Assembly: GCA_004347865.1 (NCBI GenBank)
Contig: QNUZ01000080.1
Coordinates: 1-9,617 of the forward strand
DNA from: Archaeoglobi archaeon
GTDB taxonomy: Archaea; Halobacteriota; Archaeoglobi; Archaeoglobales; Archaeoglobaceae
DNA length: 9,617 nucleotides
Direction of reading: 5' to 3'
The notes beneath the pieces are model-generated. The model did not search any database. It was not told where the DNA came from and saw only the letters and a list, made by a program, of their open reading frames with translations. This document shows, one piece after another, positions 1-4,991 of this stretch (position 1 is its first letter; every line of letters begins with the position of its first letter). The position numbers were made by a program, and so were the translations under genes.

Positions 1-147
1 GGCCTTTTTTGCAAGCATCACTGCCCAGGGGTCGCAGACCCGGACAGGACTTAGCTCATCGAAGTAGCAGTCCTCACAGAGAAAGATATTATCCTTTTTT
101 ACAGCCTCCCCCTCCTTTATCTCCTTTCCACACTTTGCGCATTTCAT
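1..147 (-). CDS. Small zinc-ribbon protein, N-terminal part (gene runs off the left edge)
   Basis: This is the first 49 codons of a minus-strand gene that starts with ATG at 147 and remains open to the window edge. The N-terminus carries two CxxC knuckles, C3/C6 and C24/C27, separated by 17 residues, which is the spacing of a zinc ribbon or LIM-like finger. It is followed by the segment ELSPVRVCDPWAVMLAKKA with a further Cys at 38. I recall similar short proteins with a C-D-P-W-A-V motif from sulfate reducers, but this is memory and not a search. The function is unknown; zinc binding is inferred from the cysteines. A GGTG element about eight bases before the ATG is a plausible ribosome-binding site. 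The gene is divergent from the TrmO gene and shares an AT-rich promoter region with it. Confidence 0.7.
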   Translation of the reverse strand, partial: MKCAKCGKEIKEGEAVKKDNIFLCEDCYFDELSPVRVCDPWAVMLAKKA

Positions 148-185
148 AAGGCAACACCATGATGGAAAAAGAGTGGGAAGACCTA

Positions 186-204
186 CGTTAAAAATATATT
201 TTTT
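186..204 (+). promoter_or_regulatory. AT-rich divergent promoter region (TATA box for the TrmO gene)
   Basis: The run TTAAAAATATATTTTTT lies between two divergent start codons (147 minus, 240 plus). A TATA box centred near 197 predicts transcription starting about 222, leaving a leader of about 18 bases. That leader holds a GTGAG element at 232-236, complementary to the archaeal 16S 3' end, just before ATG 240. The same AT tract could serve the minus-strand zinc-ribbon gene. Confidence 0.5.
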
Positions 205-239
205 GTTACCTTTCTCATCAAGTACATGAGAGTGAGACT

Positions 240-653
240 ATGGGTTTTGAAGTAAAGCCCGTGGGTTTGGTGAGATCCCCTTACAGGAAGAACGGCGAAG
301 CGCCCAATCAAGGAAGGTTCTCAGAAGAGATTTCCGAGATCGAGATCTTTCCGGAATTTGAAGAGGGTTTGAGGGACATCGAGACATGCTCACACCTCAT
401 TGTCCTCTACTGGCTCGACAGGGCCAGAAGAGATTCTCTAACGGCCATCCCGCCACATGACGGAAGGGAGCATGGGGTGTTTGCAACACGATCACCTAAC
501 AGACCAAATCCTATAGGTTTTGCCGTTGTAAAACTGCTTGAAAGGAAAGGAAGGTTCCTGAAGGTTAAATGGCTGGATGCACTGGACAAAACTCCGGTTT
601 TGGATATTAAGCCGTATTCATCGAAGATTGATAGTGTTGAAATCGAAGATTGA
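240..653 (+). CDS. trmO: TrmO/TsaA-family tRNA methyltransferase (YaeB-like), C-terminus altered by a tandem duplication
   Basis: TrmO-family proteins are SAM-dependent methyltransferases with a beta-barrel fold; the E. coli member N6-methylates t6A at position 37 of tRNA-Thr. The 137-residue product starts KPVGLVRSPY and carries the family signature at residues 74-93, with key segments DGREHG, FATRSPNRPNPIG and, later, LDALDKTPVLDIKPY. The start ATG is preceded by a GTGAG element at 232-236. The C-terminus is odd. The frame enters a perfect 22-bp tandem duplication (620-641 and 642-663) and stops at TGA 651-653 after IED. With one copy removed it would continue KIDSVEEAEIGWFEGGR, the normal TrmO tail, and then run on into the FmdE frame. 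The catalytic core appears intact, so it may still work. The exact tRNA target in this organism is unknown. Confidence 0.9.
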   Translation: MGFEVKPVGLVRSPYRKNGEAPNQGRFSEEISEIEIFPEFEEGLRDIETCSHLIVLYWLDRARRDSLTAIPPHDGREHGVFATRSPNRPNPIGFAVVKLLERKGRFLKVKWLDALDKTPVLDIKPYSSKIDSVEIED

Positions 654-663
654 TAGTGTTGAA
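620..663 (+). repeat. Perfect 22-bp tandem duplication
   Basis: Positions 620-641 and 642-663 are identical 22-bp units (beginning atcgaagatt and ending gtgttgaa). Because 22 is not a multiple of three, the second copy shifts the frame and creates the present stop codon of the TrmO gene. It looks like a recent slippage or recombination event, or an assembly artefact. Confidence 0.95.
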
Positions 664-696
664 GAGGCAGAGATAGGCTGGTTTGAAGGTGGTAGG

Positions 697-1014
697 ATGA
701 GGGAGCTTTTGCTGAGGGCTAAGGAATTTCACGGCCATATATGTCCGTTTGTTGCACTCGGCGTCTGAATGTCTGTTTTGGCGATGGATGAACTTGGAGT
801 TAGCAGGAGTGAGATCGCAAGCATTGGCGAGGAAATCCTTGCAATCGTGGAGTGCAACAACTGCTTAACTGATGGAGTTCAGGTTGCAACTGGATGCACG
901 CTCGGAAACAACAGCCTGATCTATCTGGATCTGGGCAAAAATGCTTTGACCTACGACGACGTTGTTAAGAGGCTCATTGAGGAGTACAGGAGGCGTAGGC
1001 ATGAGAAGGACTAA
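697..1014 (+). pseudogene. FmdE-family protein gene interrupted by an in-frame TGA
   Basis: The frame starts at ATG 697, preceded by AGGTGGT, and encodes RAKEFHGHICPFVALGV. It then meets TGA at 766-768 and continues in the same frame from ATG 769 as MSVLAMDELGVSRSE to a stop at 1014. The pieces together match the FmdE core: FHGHxCP at the N-terminus, VECNNCLTDGVQVATGCTLGN, then LGKNALTY. FmdE-family proteins are linked by name to formylmethanofuran dehydrogenase operons, but most have no known function. The TGA falls where family members usually carry Arg or a similar residue, so a CGA-to-TGA mutation is the simple explanation. At about 105 codons it also lacks the C-terminal zinc ribbon found in longer members. 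Its tail (DDVVKRLIEEYRRRRHEKD) overlaps the start of a TnpB remnant, which suggests truncation by insertion. Translation as two separate pieces is possible but unlikely to give a folded domain. Confidence 0.75.
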
Positions 1015-1310
1015 CGCAGTTAAACTAGCGGTGGATGAGGAAACACATGAGAAGCTGAGGGAACTGGGCATAATCACGGCGAGGTGTTGGAACGAAGTGA
1101 ACTGGCTGAGGATGCAGCAGTTCAAGAAGGGGGAGAGGGTAGACTTTGCCAGGACCGAAAAGGAGGCATACGAGAAGTACAAACACGTGTTGAAGGTCAA
1201 TGCACAGCAAGTCGCTAGGAAGAACGCCGAGAGTTGGAGGGCTTCTTCTCCTTAATTAAGGCAAAGAGGGGGGAAAGTTGCCCAGGTATACCCCCACTGA
1301 GAAGGAGTGA
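1001..1310 (+). pseudogene. tnpB: TnpB (IS200/IS605 OrfB) N-terminal remnant, frameshifted
   Basis: The piece starts at ATG 1001 behind a strong AGGAGG element and reads MRRTNAVKLAVDEETHEKLRELG, then ARCWNEVNWLRMQQF and NAQQVARKNAESWRA. This is the N-terminal helical part of an archaeal IS605-type TnpB, an RNA-guided nuclease encoded by IS200/IS605 elements. At about 1241 the frame must shift to read FFSLIKAKRG. Near a run of six G (1268-1273) it must shift again to read GKLPRYTPTEKE before TGA 1308-1310. The RuvC-like catalytic domain and zinc finger, roughly three quarters of a normal TnpB, are absent. I see no TnpA (Y1 transposase) beside it. The element is dead; it overlaps the 3' end of the FmdE pseudogene and stops short of the tRNA. 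Confidence 0.8.
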
Positions 1311-1320
1311 ACTTGGATAA

Positions 1321-1330
1321 TTTTTTAAAT
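1321..1330 (+). promoter_or_regulatory. TATA box upstream of tRNA-Asn
   Basis: TTTTTTAAAT is centred about 52 bases before the mature tRNA 5' end. Initiation about 25 bases downstream (near 1351) would leave a 5' leader of some 27 bases for RNase P to remove. It is the only good TATA-like element between the TnpB remnant and the tRNA. Confidence 0.45.
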
Positions 1331-1377
1331 CCTAGTGCTTGAATGACACTTGGAGTTTCAAGAAGTCTTAAGTGAAA

Positions 1378-1453
1378 GCCGCCGTAGCTCAGCTGGTGGA
1401 GCGTGTGGCTGTTAACCACATGGTCGCAGGTTCGAACCCTGCCGGCGGCGCCA
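1378..1453 (+). tRNA. tRNA-Asn (anticodon GTT), CCA encoded
   Basis: The cloverleaf is complete. The acceptor is GCCGCCG (1378-1384) with CGGCGGC (1443-1449), all seven pairs formed. The D arm is GCTC/GAGC (1387-1390, 1399-1402). The anticodon stem is TGTGG/CCACA around the loop CTGTTAA (1409-1415), giving anticodon GTT at 1411-1413. The variable loop is TGGTC, the T arm GCAGG/CCTGC with loop TTCGAAC, the discriminator base is G 1450, and CCA is encoded at 1451-1453. No intron is present. It lies between a TnpB remnant and a possible integrase remnant that reads antisense into its 3' half, fitting the common use of tRNA genes as integration sites. Confidence 0.97.
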
Positions 1454-1466
1454 GTCTTTTTTGATT
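1454..1466 (+). terminator. T-rich terminator after tRNA-Asn
   Basis: The tRNA is followed at once by GTC and six T (1457-1462), then GATTTT. Short oligo-T tracts on the non-template strand are enough for termination by archaeal RNA polymerase, so this is the probable tRNA transcript end. Confidence 0.5.
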
Positions 1467-1566
1467 TTAAAGCTCTACTGAAGCTCCTAACCAATAACGA
1501 ATCCTTTGTATCCTGCAGAACTTCTTCAAGGCTTGCATCCCTGAATTCGGCTGGCTCCGCAAGAGA
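1456..1566 (-). pseudogene. Possible N-terminal integrase remnant (int(N)-like) reading into the tRNA-Asn gene
   Basis: On the minus strand a frame opens after TAG (1569-1567) and encodes 37 residues, including DASLEEVLQDTKDSLLV and RSFSRALKSKK. It then stays open across the antisense of the tRNA 3' half (TGAAGRVRTCDHVVNS) as far as 1252. SSV-type archaeal integrases split at attP leave an int(N) fragment oriented exactly this way, with its end encoded by the tRNA antisense. The amino acid make-up looks like a real helical protein and not like chance. Against it, there is no good start codon, an ATG at 1606 (MLESLVI) is in another frame, and no second copy of the tRNA 3' half occurs in the window. 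Treat as a candidate scar only. Confidence 0.3.
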
Positions 1567-1607
1567 CTATGGAGACATCTTGTTAAATTACCAGGCTTTC
1601 GAGCATC

Positions 1608-1615
1608 TTTTAAAT
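1608..1615 (+). promoter_or_regulatory. TATA box of iorB (leaderless)
   Basis: TTTTAAAT is centred about 24 bases before ATG 1636 and no Shine-Dalgarno element precedes the ATG. This spacing puts the transcription start at or next to the start codon, so the mRNA is probably leaderless. Confidence 0.6.
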
Positions 1616-1635
1616 CCAGCTCACAGCAAGATTCC

Positions 1636-2232
1636 ATGGAACTCAACGTCCTTGTTGTTGGTGTTGGGGGTCAGGGGGCGCTTACGACAGCACATCTGAT
1701 AGCGCGTGCGGCGATGAAAGCCGGACTGAACATCTTAGTCGCTGAAACACACGGAATGGCGCAAAGGGGCGGTAGCGTTGAGGTTCACGTCCGCATAGGG
1801 GATGTTATGTCTCCCCTAATTCCGGATTGCGGTGCGGACATCGTCTTGGCCCTCGAGCCATCTGAAGCTCTGAGGTATGCAAGATACCTGAAAGAAGATT
1901 CAAAGGTCTTTCTGAACTCGAGAAAGATAGTTCCCCCCTCGGTAACCGTAGGGCTGGCAACTTATCCGTCAATCGAGGAAATTGCTGAAAACCTGAAGAG
2001 GATCACCAAAAATGTTTACCTGATAAATGCCTCGGAAATTGCGGAGAGGGCGGGAGATGTACTGACTACCAACGTCGTAATCGTCGGAGTTATGCTTTCA
2101 ATGCTGAAGTTGCCGTTTGGCGTCGAGCAAGTTGAAGAGGTTATAAGGGAAACAATGGGAAAAGTTGAACTAAACCTGAGGGCCCTAAGGATGGGCTACA
2201 ACTTCAGATCAAACCAGCCCTCTGCAGAATAA
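1636..2232 (+). CDS. iorB: Indolepyruvate ferredoxin oxidoreductase, beta subunit (IorB)
   Basis: IorB pairs with the large IorA subunit to oxidise aryl-2-oxoacids such as indolepyruvate to aryl-CoA with ferredoxin as acceptor, in the cytoplasm, during aromatic amino acid breakdown. The 198-residue product has the normal IorB length. It carries the 2-oxoacid oxidoreductase gamma-type fold: GVGGQGALT at residues 9-17, then AETHGMAQRGGSVEVHVRIG around 36-55, and LTTNVVIVGVMLSM in the C-terminal half. No iorA lies in the window, since the upstream neighbour is a tRNA and the downstream gene is convergent, so the partner must be encoded elsewhere. The gene has its own leaderless promoter. Its last 29 bases overlap the 3' end of the coiled-coil gene on the other strand. 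The beta/gamma subunit of another 2-oxoacid oxidoreductase is the main alternative. Confidence 0.85.
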   Translation: MELNVLVVGVGGQGALTTAHLIARAAMKAGLNILVAETHGMAQRGGSVEVHVRIGDVMSPLIPDCGADIVLALEPSEALRYARYLKEDSKVFLNSRKIVPPSVTVGLATYPSIEEIAENLKRITKNVYLINASEIAERAGDVLTTNVVIVGVMLSMLKLPFGVEQVEEVIRETMGKVELNLRALRMGYNFRSNQPSAE

Positions 2233-3082
2233 GCAGATCTTCGGTGTCGATCTTTTCTCCCCTCTTGAACATCTCGTAGATCTCTTTCGCCTTCTTTATT
2301 AGCTCCTCCTTTTCGATTTGCTCTTTCGTCTTGTACTGCTTCGACTTGAGAGCCTTTATTACCTTCTCCAGATCCTTGATGTCCTTTCTCCTCCTGACAG
2401 CTTCAGCATGGCATCTATCTGCTTCCTTTTTGCTTTCCGAGAATTTTGCATGCATTTCATCCGCAAGCTTTCTCTTTTCGTCCAGCTCTTTCACGGTCTT
2501 CATCAGCTCCTCGTGATACTTATCGGCCTCTTCGCCGAAGGCTTTCATCTCATTCGAAATTTCCCTGACCTTGTCCTTTAGTTCTCTGATCCGGGCTATT
2601 AACCTCTTAAACTCCTCATGCTGTTCAAGCTGCGCCTTTCTTTCTTCAAGCTCTCTCTTCAGCTTGGAAATCCTCTCAACTATTGCTCTCTCCTTTTCTA
2701 TACTCATCACAGTTGTCTGCTGCTTGAATTCCAGTTTTCTTATCTCTTTCTCGATTTCTCCAAGCGGCCTACCGCCTTGATCGATCTTCTTTCTTAACCT
2801 GTCGACTTCCTTGTAGAGCTTGTCTATTTCCTCATAGAGTTCGTTTTTCTTAGCCTTTAGCTCCTTTGTCTTGCTGTTAAGCTCATCTCTCTTCGCTCTA
2901 AGTTCCTTGACTTTTTCAACCATCTCCTTTACTTCCTTGTTCAGCTCGTCTCTCTTTTTTGCGCATTCCTTCGCTAACTGATTTAATTCATCCCTCCTTT
3001 TTGTGAACTCCTGCAATTCCTTTTCCAGCTCTGCCTTTCTCTCTTCAAGTTTCTCCAACATCATGCTCTCACAACAGCCCAT
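2204..3082 (-). CDS. Archaeal long coiled-coil protein (COG1340-like)
   Basis: The 292-residue product is almost wholly charged heptad sequence rich in Glu, Lys, Arg and Leu from about residue 8 to 255, with one likely break at IDQGGRPLGEIE (about 100-110). It ends in a short non-coiled tail, MFKRGEKIDTEDLLILQRAGLI. This pattern matches the uncharacterised archaeal coiled-coil family COG1340, assigned from memory; no enzymatic motif is visible. The start is unsure. ATG 3082 gives an odd MGCCES leader, while ATG 3064 or 3061 behind TGTGAGAG gives MLEKLEERKAEL, which fits the coiled coil better. It lies 49 bp downstream of the ligase gene on the same strand, so cotranscription with ku-lig is possible, but an AT-rich box at 3118-3127 could give it its own promoter. 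Confidence 0.75.
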   Translation of the reverse strand: MGCCESMMLEKLEERKAELEKELQEFTKRRDELNQLAKECAKKRDELNKEVKEMVEKVKELRAKRDELNSKTKELKAKKNELYEEIDKLYKEVDRLRKKIDQGGRPLGEIEKEIRKLEFKQQTTVMSIEKERAIVERISKLKRELEERKAQLEQHEEFKRLIARIRELKDKVREISNEMKAFGEEADKYHEELMKTVKELDEKRKLADEMHAKFSESKKEADRCHAEAVRRRKDIKDLEKVIKALKSKQYKTKEQIEKEELIKKAKEIYEMFKRGEKIDTEDLLILQRAGLI

Positions 3083-3117
3083 TTATTTTGGTGTTGTGCA
3101 GAGATGTTTTCATCTGG

Positions 3118-3127
3118 ATTTAAATTT
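3118..3127 (-). promoter_or_regulatory. Possible TATA box for the coiled-coil gene
   Basis: The palindromic ATTTAAATTT lies in the 49-bp gap after the ligase gene. Read on the minus strand, it predicts a start near 3097, giving a leader of 15 to 33 bases depending on which ATG is used. A small AGATG-TTTT-CATCT dyad follows at 3101-3114. Confidence 0.35.
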
Positions 3128-3131
3128 TTCT

Positions 3132-4112
3132 CTATGGAATCGCTACCGGGCGATGATCAAGCTCTTCCAGCCTGCAGTCTTCGGGCGATTTATCATTCCT
3201 CAACCTCAGAAAAACTGGGGCCCTGAGTTTCAGATCTGAAGTTAGCTCTAGGAATTCGACCTCGCAGACGTACTCGGGTCTGCACCAGTGTACGGTTCTC
3301 TGGGCTTCGATCGGAAAGTACGGTTCCTTTATCTCAATTTCCTTCAGCTTCTTTGAGAACCAGCGCAGAAATTCGGAATCGAATCCTGTACCAACCTGCC
3401 CAACGTGCACGAAACCGTTTCCGGATTTCAGCGCCAGAATAAGGGATCCAAATGTTTCGCTCCTTTCCCCTTCACCTTCCAGCCAGCCAACGATTATGAA
3501 ATCCCCTGTATTTCTCTTTTTGATCTTAATCCAGAAATCCGATCTCTTTCCTGGAATGTAGGGGCTGTTCTTCTTTTTTCCCACGATTCCCTCTATTCCG
3601 GCTCTGCAGACTCTCTCGTAGAGCTCCTCTCCTTTCCCCTCAATGTAGTCCACAAGGGCTATTCTCTTCGTTTCCGAGCCGACTCCATCAAGTATCTTCT
3701 TTCTCTCTTCTAGGGTTTTTTTGAAAAGCCAGCCATTTGTCTCGGTGTAAAGAACGTCGAAAACAAAATAGTTTGCGGGAGTTCTTTTAGCCAGAATGGA
3801 GGCCTTGAACCTGCTCTCAACATGGTCCCTCTGCTGGAGCAGGTAGAAGGATGGTTTGTTGCCTTCAAAGACGACTATCTCCCCGTCAAGTACGGCATTC
3901 TCGGAAACAAAATCCAGAAGTTCCAGTTCGGGGTATCTGTGTGAGATCTCCATCAACCTCCTGTTCTGGATCCTTATCCTTTCGTTGTCCAGATCCACAA
4001 AGGCTATGGCCCTCGTTCCATCCCATTTTATCTCAAAAAGATAATCCTGACTGCTGAACGGCTTTCCGCGAACTCCCAGCATCGGTTTTATTCTCTCCTC
4101 AAACCAGCTCAT
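3132..4112 (-). CDS. ligD: ATP-dependent DNA ligase, LigD-type (NHEJ ligase)
   Basis: This ligase seals DNA ends after Ku binding in prokaryotic non-homologous end joining. The 326-residue protein holds the nucleotidyltransferase domain and an OB-fold only. Motif I is FEIKWDG with the adenylated lysine at K29. Motif III is LDGEIVVF (75-82), IIIa is YFVFDVLY (115-122), IV is EGIVGKK (174-180), and V is WIKIK (194-198). The OB domain begins near GDFIIVGWLEGEG and ends with LRAPVFLRLRNDKSPEDC (motif VI). The polymerase and phosphoesterase domains fused to ligase in bacterial LigD are absent, as usual for archaeal stand-alone versions. Its ATG overlaps the stop codon of ku (ATGA), so the two are translationally coupled in one operon. 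A LigD-type identity is favoured over replicative Lig1 because of the short length, the motif V/VI form and the ku linkage. Confidence 0.93.
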   Translation of the reverse strand: MSWFEERIKPMLGVRGKPFSSQDYLFEIKWDGTRAIAFVDLDNERIRIQNRRLMEISHRYPELELLDFVSENAVLDGEIVVFEGNKPSFYLLQQRDHVESRFKASILAKRTPANYFVFDVLYTETNGWLFKKTLEERKKILDGVGSETKRIALVDYIEGKGEELYERVCRAGIEGIVGKKKNSPYIPGKRSDFWIKIKKRNTGDFIIVGWLEGEGERSETFGSLILALKSGNGFVHVGQVGTGFDSEFLRWFSKKLKEIEIKEPYFPIEAQRTVHWCRPEYVCEVEFLELTSDLKLRAPVFLRLRNDKSPEDCRLEELDHRPVAIP

Positions 4113-4870
4113 TTGACGGCCTCAAGGCTGGCTTTAAGTGCATCCATTAGCGATCTTGCGGTAGGAATTTCTTCTGTTACGACAACTTCCCTTCCTGCCA
4201 GTTTTGCTTCTATCAGCCTCATGAGAGCTTCTTTGTATTCATTTCTGAACTCTTCAAGCTTTAGAGGCTTTTTCATTGCGAGAACGAGTTTTATTGCGAG
4301 TTCAAGTTCTTCTTTGCTTATGTCTGCCTTTAAATCCCATCCAGCTATCTCCTTCGGACTGCGGACTTCATCGATGTAATGCAGATTTGCCAGTAGAATT
4401 CCGCCGTCAAACTCCTTTAAAGCCACAAGCCCTTCCCTTCCTCTGGTTGCGATTTTCCCGATGCCCATCAGCTTTGTCTCTCTCATAGCCTCTTTTAGCA
4501 GGTAGTAAGCCTTCTCTGCACCCTTATCGGGGACCAGATAGTAGAACTGGCTGTAGTAGATTAGCCCGAGCTCAGATGGTTCGAAGAATTGCTTTATGTC
4601 GATGCTCTTGGCACTCTTAAGAGGAATTTTTTCCAGATCCTCATCCGTTAGGATCACGTATTCGTTTTTGGAGATCTCGTAGCTCCTCGTTATCTCCTCA
4701 TCCTTAACTTCTTCTCCGCACTTCTCACAGAACTTTCTGTACCTTATCCTCCCTCCATCCTTTGAATGAAGAAGGGTGAATTTTATCTCCTTGGGAACAG
4801 CGGTATTGTAGGCCTTTACAGGGATTGAAACCAATCCAAAGCTTATCGAACCCTTCCAGCTGGCTCTCAT
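4109..4870 (-). CDS. ku: Ku, DNA end-binding protein for NHEJ
   Basis: Prokaryotic Ku forms a homodimeric ring that threads onto double-strand ends and recruits LigD. The 253-residue product begins MRASWKGSISFGLVSIPVK, the hallmark Ku start, followed by the core beta-barrel (YVILTDEDLEKI, about 71-82; SIDIKQFFEP) and the bridge segment (YYLVPDKGAEKAYYLLKEAM, GKIATRGREGLVAL). A CxxC pair, C48/C51 in FCEKCGEEV, lies where many bacterial Ku proteins have CPVDGEEV. There is no long basic C-terminal tail, so this is a core Ku. The start codon is preceded by a TATA box 25 bases upstream and no Shine-Dalgarno element, so it is probably leaderless. It overlaps the ligase by 4 bp and diverges from the GTPase gene. 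Confidence 0.95.
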   Translation of the reverse strand: MRASWKGSISFGLVSIPVKAYNTAVPKEIKFTLLHSKDGGRIRYRKFCEKCGEEVKDEEITRSYEISKNEYVILTDEDLEKIPLKSAKSIDIKQFFEPSELGLIYYSQFYYLVPDKGAEKAYYLLKEAMRETKLMGIGKIATRGREGLVALKEFDGGILLANLHYIDEVRSPKEIAGWDLKADISKEELELAIKLVLAMKKPLKLEEFRNEYKEALMRLIEAKLAGREVVVTEEIPTARSLMDALKASLEAVK

Positions 4871-4890
4871 AAAGAAATGTCATTATGAAG

Positions 4891-4900
4891 ATAAATATAT
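4891..4900 (-). promoter_or_regulatory. TATA box of ku-lig operon (leaderless)
   Basis: ATATATTTAT on the minus strand is centred about 25 bases before the ku ATG, placing the transcription start at the start codon. It sits in the 121-bp divergent region shared with the GTPase gene; the remaining bases there show AT-rich tracts (4919-4930) but no clear operator dyad. Confidence 0.55.
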
Positions 4901-4962
4901 CTCTCCATCCATCTCGCAAAATAATTTATAGAATAGCGGTTAAAAAATTGTGTTCCACAAAG

Positions 4963-4969
4963 ATTAAAT
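4963..4969 (+). promoter_or_regulatory. TATA box of the GTPBP-like GTPase gene
   Basis: ATTAAAT is centred 26 bases before GTG 4992. A GGGAA element at 4984-4988 lies five to six bases before the start, so either leaderless or Shine-Dalgarno initiation is possible. Another AT tract at 4919-4930 is an alternative box. Confidence 0.45.
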
Positions 4970-4991
4970 CTTTTAACAATTTAGGGAATTC

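Noticed and set aside
766..768. TGA in FmdE as a selenocysteine codon
   Set aside because: The position is not a Cys/Sec site in the FmdE family, no SECIS-like hairpin is evident, and the selenocysteine system is not expected in Archaeoglobales. A CGA-to-TGA mutation is simpler.
3101..3114. AGATG-TTTT-CATCT dyad as a terminator of the ligase gene
   Set aside because: The stem is only 5 bp and is not followed by a T tract on the minus strand; too weak to call.
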